A stretch of DNA of 64,000 bases, taken from Pseudomonadota bacterium (lineage in GTDB: Bacteria; Pseudomonadota; Gammaproteobacteria; Burkholderiales; Burkholderiaceae_E). Under the pieces are notes generated by a model. That model had not been told where the DNA came from, made no database searches, and saw only the letters and a list, made by a program, of their open reading frames with translations. Location of the stretch: assembly GCA_023389055.1 (NCBI GenBank), contig JAEWFA010000006.1, positions 62,001 to 126,000 on the forward strand, in the 5' to 3' direction. The position numbers and the translations under genes were made by a program. Positions 18,135-26,450 of this stretch are shown here, one piece after another; positions within the stretch are counted from its first letter, which is position 1, and each line of letters begins with the position of its first letter.

Positions 18135-18608
18135 TCACGAGGGCGAATCGACCAGCGCAGGCTCCTGCTCGGTCACTGCCTCGACCAGCCAGCCGAGCTG
18201 CGCGAGCGATTCCTGCCAGCCGAGATAGCACATCTCGACCGGAATCGCTTCCGGTATTCCCTCCTGCACCACAATCAGTTCGGTGCCGCCCTGGACTTTC
18301 TTCAGCGTCACGGTCGTCTGCATCTCGCCCGGAAGATTCGCGTCTTCGAAGCGGTCGGTGTAGCGGATCCTTTCCGACGGCGCGAGTTCGAGATACTCGC
18401 CGCCGAACGCGTGGCCCTGGCGCGTGGTGAAGTTCGTGAACGACATTCGGTAGGTGCCGCCGACCCGCGCGTCGAGGTGATGCACCCGGCACGTGTAGCC
18501 ATGGGGCGGCAGCCACTTGGCCATGGCGTCGCCGTCCAGGAATGCCCGATAGACGAGCGCCGGATCGGCACGGAGCACGCGGTGAAGCCGGACGGTGCCG
18601 CTCGACAT
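18135..18608 (-). CDS. SRPBCC (AHA1-like) domain protein
   Basis: A 157-residue START/SRPBCC-fold protein: VRLHRVLRADPALVYRAF at the start, AMAKWLPPHG, then GEYLELAPSERIRYTDRFED and the C-terminal GWQESLAQLGWLVE. Members of this AHA1-type subfamily bind hydrophobic ligands or act as unknown enzymes; bacterial members are rarely characterised. The ATG at 18608 follows AGGAGGATCG. It lies downstream of the nitrile hydratase operon but 187 bases away, so it may be separate. Confidence 0.8.
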   Translation of the reverse strand: MSSGTVRLHRVLRADPALVYRAFLDGDAMAKWLPPHGYTCRVHHLDARVGGTYRMSFTNFTTRQGHAFGGEYLELAPSERIRYTDRFEDANLPGEMQTTVTLKKVQGGTELIVVQEGIPEAIPVEMCYLGWQESLAQLGWLVEAVTEQEPALVDSPS

Positions 18609-18795
18609 GATCGATCCTCCTGTCTCGCAAGTGGCCGACCATTGGAGACGCCATGCGTTTCAGCGTCGTTTCGCACGCGGCTGCGCAGGTTACGTCTGAA
18701 ACACTCGAGCGGCGCGCAGAGGCTTTCACTGCCCCGTCTACCAGCGCATGGATTCCCCCGAGGAAAACGCTCCGCACTACGGACCGATGCTCGTC

Positions 18796-19182
18796 TCAGT
18801 CCGCCTTCATGATGCTTGCCGAGCGAGCCACCCGCGAATAGGCACGGATCGACTCGCGCCGCGCCGCGAGTTCCAGCGGACCGGCCAGGCCCTTGTCGCG
18901 CAGCAGTCGCTCGAGGGCGTCGAGCCAATGCTTCCAGTAAGTGTCGCCGAGATCGGGGTCGCCGCCGGCGTGGGCATCACGGATCGACTGCGACAGGTAT
19001 CCGACCCATTCGGACCACTCGAAGTGGCCGCTTTCGTGCAGCGCGAGCGTCATCGCGAACAGTTGCGCCTGCCACGGTTCCTCGAACGCGGCGCCGGTGC
19101 TCTCCGGCAGCCCGCAGGCCGCGATCGCGTCGGCAATCGAGCGGACTTGCGGGGCATTGGCGATCGAACGGACGTCGCTCAC
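18796..19182 (-). CDS. Nitrile hydratase accessory (activator) protein
   Basis: A 128-residue homologue of the small nitrile hydratase activators (P14K type), which resemble the beta-subunit N-terminus: EEPWQAQLFAMTLALHESGHFEWSEW, then DTYWKHWLDALERLL. In cobalt enzymes this protein carries the alpha subunit and inserts the metal. The GTG start at 19182 overlaps the beta-subunit stop (GTGA), showing tight coupling. Confidence 0.87.
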   Translation of the reverse strand: MSDVRSIANAPQVRSIADAIAACGLPESTGAAFEEPWQAQLFAMTLALHESGHFEWSEWVGYLSQSIRDAHAGGDPDLGDTYWKHWLDALERLLRDKGLAGPLELAARRESIRAYSRVARSASIMKAD

Positions 19183-19835
19183 GCCGGGTCCAGATACGGT
19201 TCCCAGCAATCGACATGAACCGCCGACGCGGTGGTATCGGCCCCCCACAATTCCCGCGCGTCGAAGCGCACCGTGTACAGCCATTGCGGATTTTCACCGT
19301 GGCCGACGCCGCTCGTGTCCGGATACACGTGTGCGCCGTGCACCCGCACCACCGTGCCGCGGCGTCCGCGCGCGTAGCGCGGCAAGCGCGTGTGCGTGAC
19401 CGGATTCATGACCTTCGTTTGCACCGCGTCACCCACCGCGAAACGAGCTGCCGCCGGAGCGGCGCGCTCGGTAGGACCACCGCGGCCGAGCATCGCCTCG
19501 ACCTCGTCGGCAGCGATCGCGGCACGCGTTGCAGACGGCGCATCGAGCGCACGGCCGGCGATCAGTTCGGCCTCGCTGACGAGACCGCGCTCGAGCATGA
19601 GCTTCTCGAGGGCCGCGATCCAGATTTCGTAGTAACTGCTCGACAGGTACTGAACCGGGGGCAGCGACTCGCGTGCCGCGCGCGACTGGTCGAGCGTCCA
19701 GCCGCCGATCGAACCCATCAGCACGGTGAGCCCCATCGCACGCCGTTCCCATTCGTGATGGAAGACCGGTTCGTCGGGCTCCGGCGCGATTGGCCCGTAA
19801 CCGTGCTGTCCGCCGAGATCGTGCGCGCCGTTCAT
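19179..19835 (-). CDS. nthB: Nitrile hydratase beta subunit
   Basis: A 218-residue beta subunit: MNGAHDLGGQHGYGPI at the start, FHHEWERRAMGLTVLMG, YYEIWIAALEKLM, and the C-terminal SH3-like barrel with TRLPRYARGRRGTVVRVHG and GENPQWLYTVRF. It pairs with the alpha subunit to hydrate nitriles to amides in the cytoplasm. The ATG at 19835 lies 52 bases after the alpha stop. The gene order is alpha, beta, activator. Confidence 0.93.
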   Translation of the reverse strand: MNGAHDLGGQHGYGPIAPEPDEPVFHHEWERRAMGLTVLMGSIGGWTLDQSRAARESLPPVQYLSSSYYEIWIAALEKLMLERGLVSEAELIAGRALDAPSATRAAIAADEVEAMLGRGGPTERAAPAAARFAVGDAVQTKVMNPVTHTRLPRYARGRRGTVVRVHGAHVYPDTSGVGHGENPQWLYTVRFDARELWGADTTASAVHVDCWEPYLDPA

Positions 19836-19887
19836 CGTCGGCTCGCCTGGCAAACGTCGACTGCCGCAACCGGACGCACTGCGAACG

Positions 19888-20502
19888 TCATGGTTGCCTC
19901 GGCAGCGCGGTGCCGATCATCGCGTCCCGACTCACCAGGTCCGCAAGCGCCTCGGGGTCCCAGCCGTCGGTGCCATTCGGTCGCATCGGCAGCACCAGGT
20001 AGCGGATTTCCGCGGTGGAATCCCAGACGCGGATCTCGGTGTCGGCGGGCAGCGCGACGCCGAACTCGGCCAGCACGCCGCGTGGGTCGGAAACCGCGCG
20101 CGATCGATACGGTGCGGACTTGTACCAGACCGGGGGCAGCCCGAGCACCGGCCACGGATAACACGAGCACAGCGTGCAGACGACCAGGTTGTGCACGCGC
20201 GGCGTGTTGCGCACGACGACCATGTGCTCGCCCTGGCGCCCCTTGTACCCCATCGAGGCGATTGCGGCAGTGGCGTCGCGATCGAGCCAGCGATCGAACG
20301 ACGGGTCGGCCCATGCGCGCGCCACGACGCGAGCGCCGTTGCGCGGCCCGATCCGGTTCTCGTACGTGTCGATCAGTACGTCGAGCGCGGCCGGTTCGAC
20401 GTAGCCCTTGGAGACGAGCAGCGACTCGATCGCCTTGACCCGCAAAGCGACAGCCGATTCGGGTGCGCCATGCGGCGGCGGCTGGACGGGGATGTCGGAC
20501 AT
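19888..20502 (-). CDS. nthA: Nitrile hydratase alpha subunit (cobalt type)
   Basis: A 204-residue alpha subunit. The metal-binding claw VCTLCSC (C109, T110, L111, C112, S113, C114) has threonine at its second position, the pattern of cobalt rather than iron enzymes (CSLCSC). Two of these cysteines are normally oxidised to sulfenic and sulfinic acids. LPPVWYKSAPYRSRAVSDPRG downstream is also typical. The product would hydrate nitriles to amides; no amidase gene is next to it in this window. Confidence 0.94.
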   Translation of the reverse strand: MSDIPVQPPPHGAPESAVALRVKAIESLLVSKGYVEPAALDVLIDTYENRIGPRNGARVVARAWADPSFDRWLDRDATAAIASMGYKGRQGEHMVVVRNTPRVHNLVVCTLCSCYPWPVLGLPPVWYKSAPYRSRAVSDPRGVLAEFGVALPADTEIRVWDSTAEIRYLVLPMRPNGTDGWDPEALADLVSRDAMIGTALPRQP

Positions 20503-20547
20503 CGGTGAGAGACTACTCCGTAGTCGGAGTACGCGGCAGCCGTGCCG

Positions 20548-21471
20548 CTACGCGGCCAGAGCGAAACCGGCAGCGATCCCGAGGCCGTTGACGAGCGCGG
20601 CGAGGATCGTTCCCACTATCGCGGGCCGCAATTCGCTCGGTAGGTTCGAATGGCGAATCAGCGCATGCGCAGCAGCGAGCGAGAACGGCAGCGACGCCAG
20701 GCCCAGCAGCACGGTCGACGGAGCGAATCCGGATGCGACGCCGGCGACGAGCCATGCGTGCGACGCGAGGGCGACCCCGAGGTAGACGAGAGCCGCAGGC
20801 GCCGATCCGATGCGAACGACCAGCGTGCGTTTGCCCACCTGTCCATCCGCTGCGGCATCGGGAAACCCGTTGATCAACAGGATGTTCCCGATCAGCAACC
20901 CATAGCCGATCCCCGCGAACGCGGCGACGCGCGAGAATTCGCCGCGTTGCGCGTAGTCGGCACCGACGACGACCAGGGCCCACGCCGCCGCGACCGCGGC
21001 TTCACCGAGCCCGCGCGACATCAGCGCGAGCGGCGGCGCAGAGTACATCCATCCGATCAGCAGGCCGGCCATTCCCACCAGGACGAGGCCCCAGCCGCTA
21101 TGCGCCGCGAGCAGCAGGCCGCCCGGGACGACGAGGACCAGCAAGCTGATCGCGAGGCGACGCGTCGCCGCTGTCGACACTTCGCCGTCCTGGATCAGTC
21201 GCGCACCCCCGGTGAACGGAAACACCCCGTTGGTGTTCGCGGCATCCGCGCCGTTCAAAGCATCGTGATAATCATTGAGCACGTTCAACGCAGCGTGCGC
21301 GACGAGCGCGAGCAGCACGGTCGCCAGTGCGATCGTCGGTTCGATGGCACGCCCGGCGGTCGTCGCGGTCGCAATGCCGAGCACGCATCCCACGACGGTG
21401 ATCGCGAGGAACCCCGGGCGCGTCATCCGCACTCCGGTGCTCCAGGAGATCCGATCGGGCCGCGCGCGCAT
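20548..21471 (-). CDS. UbiA-family prenyltransferase (MenA-like)
   Basis: A 307-residue integral membrane protein with about eight to nine helices. It has both Asp-rich motifs of the UbiA superfamily: NDYHDALNGAD near residue 64 and DAAADGQVGKRTL near residue 200, which bind Mg-prenyl diphosphate. The second motif with GKRT is closest to 1,4-dihydroxy-2-naphthoate polyprenyltransferase (MenA). The start is the ATG at 21471. No other menaquinone gene is nearby, so a different aromatic acceptor is possible. It lies 94 bases beyond the aldehyde dehydrogenase and 45 bases before the nitrile hydratase alpha gene, on the same strand. Confidence 0.8.
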   Translation of the reverse strand: MRARPDRISWSTGVRMTRPGFLAITVVGCVLGIATATTAGRAIEPTIALATVLLALVAHAALNVLNDYHDALNGADAANTNGVFPFTGGARLIQDGEVSTAATRRLAISLLVLVVPGGLLLAAHSGWGLVLVGMAGLLIGWMYSAPPLALMSRGLGEAAVAAAWALVVVGADYAQRGEFSRVAAFAGIGYGLLIGNILLINGFPDAAADGQVGKRTLVVRIGSAPAALVYLGVALASHAWLVAGVASGFAPSTVLLGLASLPFSLAAAHALIRHSNLPSELRPAIVGTILAALVNGLGIAAGFALAA

Positions 21472-21565
21472 GGCCGAGACAATACATCGAGCGCAGCCGC
21501 TCGCGCTTGCCTCTAGCCCTCGCCAAGGGAAGGCTTGATTTCTGCACTCACAAGCTTTCCCAGCA

Positions 21566-23020
21566 CTAGAACGGATACTGCCTGGGCATTGTCTGCACGG
21601 TGATCCACCGCAGGTCGGTGAACTCGTGGATTCCGGCCCTGCCGCCGAAGCGCCCCATCCCGCTGCCCTTGACGCCGCCGAAGGGCATCTGCGCTTCGTC
21701 GTGCACGGTCGGCCCATTGACGTGGCAGATTCCCGATTCGATGCGCCGCGCCACGTTCATCGCGCGCGCGAGATCGCCTCCGAACACCGAAGCCGACAGC
21801 CCGTACTCGTTATCGTTGGCGCAGGCGACGGCTTCTTCGACGCCGTCGACACGCACGATGCACTTCACGGGTGCGAAGGTTTCCTCGTGATAGACGCGCA
21901 TCTTCCGCGTGACGTGATCCAGCACCGTTGCCGGCATCAGGGTGTCGGTGGATTTACCTCCGCACAGCAGCTTCGCCCCCTTTGCGAGCGCGTCATCGAT
22001 CAGCGCGTTGCAGTGCTCGACCGTGCTCATCCCGATCACGGAGCCGAGTACGACCGGCTCGGGCTTGCGCGGGTCGCCCACCGGTAGGCTGCGCGCCTTG
22101 GCGGCGAACTTTCCCGTGAACGCGTCGGCGATCCGCCGGTCGACGACGACACGTTCGGTACTCATGCAGATCTGGCCCGAGTTCATGAAACTGGCGAAAA
22201 CAGCCGCACTCACCGCCGCGTCGACGTCGGCGTCGTCGAGGATGATCATCGGCGCCTTGCCGCCCAACTCGAGCAGCACCGGCTTCAGATACTTCGCGCA
22301 AGTGGTCGCGATGATCCGGCCGACCCGCGTGCTGCCCGTGAAGTTCACACGCCGCACAGCCGAGTGGGCGATCATCGATTCCACGACGGCACCGGCATCG
22401 GCCGGGGCATTGGTGATGTAGTTGACGACCCCTGCGGGGAAGCCCGCTTCCTGCAGCGAATCGATGATCAACTGGTGCGTGCGCGGGCAGTTCTCGCTGC
22501 CCTTGAGCACGACCGTGTTGCCGCAGGCCAGCGGCGTGGCGATCGCGCGCACGCCGAGGATCACCGGCGCGTTCCACGGGGCGATCCCCAGCACGACGCC
22601 CGCCGGCTGGCGAACGCCCATCGCAAGCGATCCCGGGACGTCGGACGGGATCACTTCGCCGGTGACCTGCGTGGTCAGTGCAGCGGCCTCGCGCAGCATT
22701 CCGGCGGCCAGTTGCACGTTGAAGCCGGCCCAAATGGCGCTCGCGCCGGTCTCGGAGGCGATCGCCGCGACGAATTCGGACATGCGCCCCTCGAGCGCAT
22801 CAGCGGCCTTCAACAGGAGCGCCCGACGTTCGTTGGGGCCGGTCAGGCTCCACGTCTTGAACGCCTCGGCCGCAGCTTCTACCGCCGAGATCGCGTCCAC
22901 GGCACTGGCTGCCGGCGCGCGCGTGGCGACACTGCCATCGAGCGGATTGCGACGCTCGAACGTAGCGCCCTTCTCGGCGCTGACGGCCAGCCCGTTGATC
23001 AGCATCGACAGATCGGACAT
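21566..23020 (-). CDS. NAD(P)-dependent aldehyde dehydrogenase (benzaldehyde/salicylaldehyde type), internal start
   Basis: A 484-residue aldehyde dehydrogenase when started at the ATG at 23020, placed eight bases after AAGGAG. The catalytic residues are visible: Glu in LLELGGKAP and the nucleophilic Cys in NSGQICMSTERVVVD, with the closing PFGGVKGSGMGRFGG. The ICMSTERVV pattern resembles salicylaldehyde, vanillin and 4-hydroxybenzaldehyde dehydrogenases. Given the 4-cresol dehydrogenase-like genes upstream, the likely job is oxidation of 4-hydroxybenzaldehyde (the PchA role) to the acid. It shares its frame with livF. Confidence 0.88.
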   Translation of the reverse strand: MSDLSMLINGLAVSAEKGATFERRNPLDGSVATRAPAASAVDAISAVEAAAEAFKTWSLTGPNERRALLLKAADALEGRMSEFVAAIASETGASAIWAGFNVQLAAGMLREAAALTTQVTGEVIPSDVPGSLAMGVRQPAGVVLGIAPWNAPVILGVRAIATPLACGNTVVLKGSENCPRTHQLIIDSLQEAGFPAGVVNYITNAPADAGAVVESMIAHSAVRRVNFTGSTRVGRIIATTCAKYLKPVLLELGGKAPMIILDDADVDAAVSAAVFASFMNSGQICMSTERVVVDRRIADAFTGKFAAKARSLPVGDPRKPEPVVLGSVIGMSTVEHCNALIDDALAKGAKLLCGGKSTDTLMPATVLDHVTRKMRVYHEETFAPVKCIVRVDGVEEAVACANDNEYGLSASVFGGDLARAMNVARRIESGICHVNGPTVHDEAQMPFGGVKGSGMGRFGGRAGIHEFTDLRWITVQTMPRQYPF

Positions 23021-23797
23021 TGTGTTCTCCTTCGAAGACAAGGAAATGGAACTACCGTGCGCACCGAGGTATGCCGAACGCACGACCGACGAGCGGGCGA
23101 GCAGCGCAGCGGCGCCGCTTGCCACCAGCCGTCCTCGCTCGAGCACGTAACCGCGATCGGCGACGGCGAGTGATTTGCGCACGTTCTGCTCGACCATCAG
23201 CACGGTCGTGCCCTGGTCGGCGATTCGTCGCGCGATCGCGAGCAACTCGTCGACCATGCGCGGAGCCAGTCCGAGCGACGGTTCGTCGAGCATCAACAGC
23301 CGCGGCGCACTCATCATCGCGCGCGCCACGGCGACCATCTGCTGTTCGCCCCCACTCATCGTGCCCGCGAGTTGCCCGGCTCGCTGTGCCAGCTTGGGGA
23401 AGTCGTCGAATGCCTGCTGCAGGCGGCGGGTCCGTTCTGCGGCCGATATCAGCCAGCCCCCGAGCTCGAGGTTCTCGCGCACGGTCATCTGCGGAAACAG
23501 TTGTCGCCCCTCGGGAACCAGCGCCAATCCGCGTTCGACGATCCGGCTGGGAGAAGCCTGCGGCGGCAGTGCCTTGCCGTCGAGCAGCACGCAGCCGCTG
23601 TGCGGGATCAGCCCCGCGATCGCTTTCAGCAGTGTCGTCTTGCCCGCGCCGTTCGGACCCAGAATCACCGTGACTCCCGGGCGCACCTCCAGCGTGAGGT
23701 CGCGCAGGACCAGAAACCGACCGTAGCCGGCGCTCAGTCCCTCGATGCGCAGGTGTGTGAGCTTCGCGCCCAACGCCTGGTCGATGTCGTTCTTCAT
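21566..23797 (-). CDS. Continuous reading frame: LivF-type ABC ATPase joined in frame to an aldehyde dehydrogenase
   Basis: Residues 1-259 are a complete LivF-type ATPase: Walker A GPNGAGKTT, signature MSGGEQQ and Walker B LLMLDEPSLGLAP, ending at the usual VVRSAYLGA. Instead of a stop codon, the frame runs through HGSSISLSSKENT into the Met of an aldehyde dehydrogenase (residues 260-743). The ATG at 23797 overlaps the livG stop (ATGA). The second half has its own strong ribosome site, GAAGGAGAACACA, so both a 743-residue fusion and a separate dehydrogenase may be made. LivF would energise the LivHM permease of the upstream genes. A lost stop through a base change or a sequencing error is the other explanation. 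Confidence 0.75.
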   Translation of the reverse strand: MKNDIDQALGAKLTHLRIEGLSAGYGRFLVLRDLTLEVRPGVTVILGPNGAGKTTLLKAIAGLIPHSGCVLLDGKALPPQASPSRIVERGLALVPEGRQLFPQMTVRENLELGGWLISAAERTRRLQQAFDDFPKLAQRAGQLAGTMSGGEQQMVAVARAMMSAPRLLMLDEPSLGLAPRMVDELLAIARRIADQGTTVLMVEQNVRKSLAVADRGYVLERGRLVASGAAALLARSSVVRSAYLGAHGSSISLSSKENTMSDLSMLINGLAVSAEKGATFERRNPLDGSVATRAPAASAVDAISAVEAAAEAFKTWSLTGPNERRALLLKAADALEGRMSEFVAAIASETGASAIWAGFNVQLAAGMLREAAALTTQVTGEVIPSDVPGSLAMGVRQPAGVVLGIAPWNAPVILGVRAIATPLACGNTVVLKGSENCPRTHQLIIDSLQEAGFPAGVVNYITNAPADAGAVVESMIAHSAVRRVNFTGSTRVGRIIATTCAKYLKPVLLELGGKAPMIILDDADVDAAVSAAVFASFMNSGQICMSTERVVVDRRIADAFTGKFAAKARSLPVGDPRKPEPVVLGSVIGMSTVEHCNALIDDALAKGAKLLCGGKSTDTLMPATVLDHVTRKMRVYHEETFAPVKCIVRVDGVEEAVACANDNEYGLSASVFGGDLARAMNVARRIESGICHVNGPTVHDEAQMPFGGVKGSGMGRFGGRAGIHEFTDLRWITVQTMPRQYPF

Positions 23798-24558
23798 GCG
23801 GCGGCTTCGAGCATCTCGTCTCCGAGGTATGCCTCGACGACTTCGGAGTTGCGCACCACGTCGGCCGGCGCACCGTCCGCGAGCTTTCGTCCCTGGTGCA
23901 GTACCAGCACGCGTTCGACGTGCCGCATCAGCGTCGTCACCGCGTGCTCGATCCAGATCACCGTCAGCCCGAGTTCGCTGCGCAACCGGCGGATCAGCTG
24001 CGCGGTGTTCTCGACTTCGTTCTCGGTCAGCCCGGCGGCGACCTCGTCGAGCAGCAGAAGGCGCGGCCGCGTCGCCAAGGCCATCCCGATCTCGAGCAGC
24101 CGCTGCTGCGACGGAGTGATCGCCGCCGCGGGAAGCGACGCGTGCCGCCCCAGCCCGATCAACTCGAGGATCGCCGTTGCGTCCTTCAGCGCCGGCGGCC
24201 CGCTGCGCCCCCGGCCGGCGAATTGCAGACCGAAGTCGACGTTGGCCGCGACGTCGAGTTCGGCGAACACGCGCGGCGTCTGGAACGTGCGCGCGATGCC
24301 CCTTGCCACGTAACGATGCGGCCTCGCGCCGGTGACGTCGTTGCCGTCGACGACGATCCGACCCGACGTCGGAGCGATCACGCCCGACAGAACGTTGAAG
24401 AAAGTCGTCTTGCCGGCGCCGTTCGGTCCGATGATTCCTATCAATTCGCCGGCGCGCACCTGCACGTCGGCTTCGTCGACCGCCGTCAAACCGCCGAAGC
24501 GCACGGTGATCGCTTGCGCTTCGAGCAGCACGCCGCACGCGCCCCCGGAATCAAGCAT
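23794..24558 (-). CDS. livG: LivG-type ABC transporter ATP-binding protein
   Basis: About 254 residues: Walker A GPNGAGKTTFFNVL, Walker B LLLLDEVAAGLTENE and the LivG-type C-terminus LVLHQGRKLADGAPADVVRN. The signature motif reads ITPSQQRLLEIG rather than LSxGQ. It is one of two ATPases of a branched-chain amino-acid-type importer. The ATG at 24558 overlaps the livM stop by eight bases; upstream in-frame ATGs at 24573 and beyond are alternatives. It is followed, with an ATGA overlap, by the livF-like frame. Confidence 0.88.
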   Translation of the reverse strand: MLDSGGACGVLLEAQAITVRFGGLTAVDEADVQVRAGELIGIIGPNGAGKTTFFNVLSGVIAPTSGRIVVDGNDVTGARPHRYVARGIARTFQTPRVFAELDVAANVDFGLQFAGRGRSGPPALKDATAILELIGLGRHASLPAAAITPSQQRLLEIGMALATRPRLLLLDEVAAGLTENEVENTAQLIRRLRSELGLTVIWIEHAVTTLMRHVERVLVLHQGRKLADGAPADVVRNSEVVEAYLGDEMLEAAA

Positions 24559-25549
24559 CTCGCACCTTCGCATCGCGCACCTTCGCGGCAACGCCGGGCC
24601 GCGCGTTCCACCACGCAATGACGCCCTCGCGCCATCCGGTAAAGGTGCTCATGCGCACCGACGCCAGTCCGCCGGGCAGGTACAGCACCGAGGCGATCAG
24701 CAGCAGGCCCAGCGCCATCATGTAGACCTCGGGCAACTGCAGGCGCAGCGACTCGGCGAGCACGCTGAACACGACGGCGGCGATCAGCGGGCCCCACAGC
24801 GTGGCGGCGCCGCCGACCAGCGCGATCAGCACGGTCTGGAAGCCGATGAACGGATTGAAGACGGTGATCGGGTCGATGTAGGTCCAGCGCACGCTCATCG
24901 CCGCTCCCGTCGCGCCGGCGAACGCAGCGGTGATGGCGAAGCCGATCACCTTCACCGTGCGTGTGTCGACGCCGAGCGTCTGCGCACGCTGCTCGTCGCT
25001 GCCGATTCCCGAGAGCGCGAGGCCGAGCCGGCTGCGCCGCACGACGATCGAGGTCGCGACAGCCAGCACCGCAAGCCCGAGGACCGTGAGATAGACGGTG
25101 TTGCGCTCCGGGACCGTCATGAGCACGCGGCCGACGGTTCCCGAGAACGACTTCTCGGCGTACGTGATCGCGTGGCGGATCAGCTCGGTCATCCCGAAGG
25201 TCAGCACCGCGAAATAGGTGCCGCGCAGGTGCAGCACCGCGCTGCCCATCACCACCGCGACGACGACCGCGACGGCGCTCCCGGCGCCGATAACGACAAG
25301 CCACGGCAGGCCGTCGAGAAGCAGCGCCGCCGTATACGCGCCGATTCCGAAGAACGCCGAAGTCGCCAGCGACAGGTAGCGCGTGATGCCGCAGAACAGG
25401 CCCCAGCTCGAGGCGAGCGCTGCGTACATCAGGCACGTGAGCGCCATCGAGACGGCGAACTCGCTTGCGAACGCGGGCAGCACGGCGGCGATGCCGGCGA
25501 GCAGCAGCAGCGTCGAGACGTTGCGCACCAGGCTTCGACGATCTTTCAT
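24551..25549 (-). CDS. livM: LivM-type ABC transporter permease
   Basis: A 332-residue inner-membrane permease with about nine to ten helices and LivM signatures: ALASSWGLFCGITRYLSLATSAFFGIGAYTAAL (residues about 44-76), LRGTYFAVLTFGMTEL, and GGAATLWGPLIAAVVF near the end. Its C-terminus ends in a duplicated KVRDAKVRDA. It partners LivH to form the channel. It lies 16 bases after livH. Confidence 0.9.
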   Translation of the reverse strand: MKDRRSLVRNVSTLLLLAGIAAVLPAFASEFAVSMALTCLMYAALASSWGLFCGITRYLSLATSAFFGIGAYTAALLLDGLPWLVVIGAGSAVAVVVAVVMGSAVLHLRGTYFAVLTFGMTELIRHAITYAEKSFSGTVGRVLMTVPERNTVYLTVLGLAVLAVATSIVVRRSRLGLALSGIGSDEQRAQTLGVDTRTVKVIGFAITAAFAGATGAAMSVRWTYIDPITVFNPFIGFQTVLIALVGGAATLWGPLIAAVVFSVLAESLRLQLPEVYMMALGLLLIASVLYLPGGLASVRMSTFTGWREGVIAWWNARPGVAAKVRDAKVRDA

Positions 25550-25565
25550 CGAGGCTTCGCCTGCG

Positions 25566-26441
25566 TCATTTGTGAAACAGCCCGTTCGGCTTCCACAGCA
25601 GCACGGCGATGAAGATCCCGTACGACAGCAGCGGCTTCAGCGAAGGGCTCGTGAAGTGCGTTCCGAGCGCTTCGATGACCCCGAGTGCGAGCCCGGCGAA
25701 CAGGCTGCCGGTCATGCTGCCGAAGCCGCCGAGCGTGATCACGATCAGCGCGGTGACCGTGTACGGTTCACCGATCGCCGGTGAAATCGCATAGGTCATC
25801 GACAGCAGGCTGCCGGCGAGCCCGGACAACCCCAGCCCGATGCCGAACATCAGCGGATGTAGCCGCTCCGTGTCGATACCGACGAGTTGCGCGCCGATCG
25901 TCGACTGCATCAGCGCGCGCACGCCTTTGCCGAGCAGCGTCCTCTGCAACAGGACGATCAGCGCGATACTCACCGCGAGTGCCACCGCCAGCAGCAGCAG
26001 CTTGTTGGCGGCGAACTGCGTGCCGCCGACGGCCAACGGGTCGGTCAGGTAGTCATAGCCGCGCAGCTCTCCGCCCCAGACCAGCGATGCGAAGTTCTGC
26101 ACCAGGAACATCAACCCGAAGCTGACCATCAGCCCGCGCGCTTCGAAGACGTCGACGTTCGGCGACGTCGCCGCCAGCCGCCGGAAAGCGAGTCGATGGA
26201 TCGCCAGTCCGAGCGCGGCCATGACGAAGAAAGCCACCGGCGCCATCGCCAGCGGCGAGATCCCGAAACTCGTGTGCGCGAACCAGGTCGCGAACGCACC
26301 GAGCATCAGGAACTCGCCGTGCGCGATGTTCAGGATGCGCATCAACCCGTACTGCAGATTCAGCCCGAGCGCCACGAGCGCGTAGACACCTCCGGTGATC
26401 AAGCCGGATGCGACGAGCTCGAACCATGCGCCGAACGACAT
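25566..26441 (-). CDS. livH: LivH-type ABC transporter permease
   Basis: A 291-residue permease with about eight helices: GLITGGVYALVALGLNLQYG, MRILNIAHGEFLMLGAFATW and the closing LGGFGSMTGSLFAGLALGVIEAL, all typical of LivH. With LivM it forms the importer core. The ATG at 26441 lies nine bases after the substrate-binding gene, in the same operon as the alkylphenol genes. Confidence 0.92.
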   Translation of the reverse strand: MSFGAWFELVASGLITGGVYALVALGLNLQYGLMRILNIAHGEFLMLGAFATWFAHTSFGISPLAMAPVAFFVMAALGLAIHRLAFRRLAATSPNVDVFEARGLMVSFGLMFLVQNFASLVWGGELRGYDYLTDPLAVGGTQFAANKLLLLAVALAVSIALIVLLQRTLLGKGVRALMQSTIGAQLVGIDTERLHPLMFGIGLGLSGLAGSLLSMTYAISPAIGEPYTVTALIVITLGGFGSMTGSLFAGLALGVIEALGTHFTSPSLKPLLSYGIFIAVLLWKPNGLFHK

Positions 26442-26450
26442 TCCGGCGTT

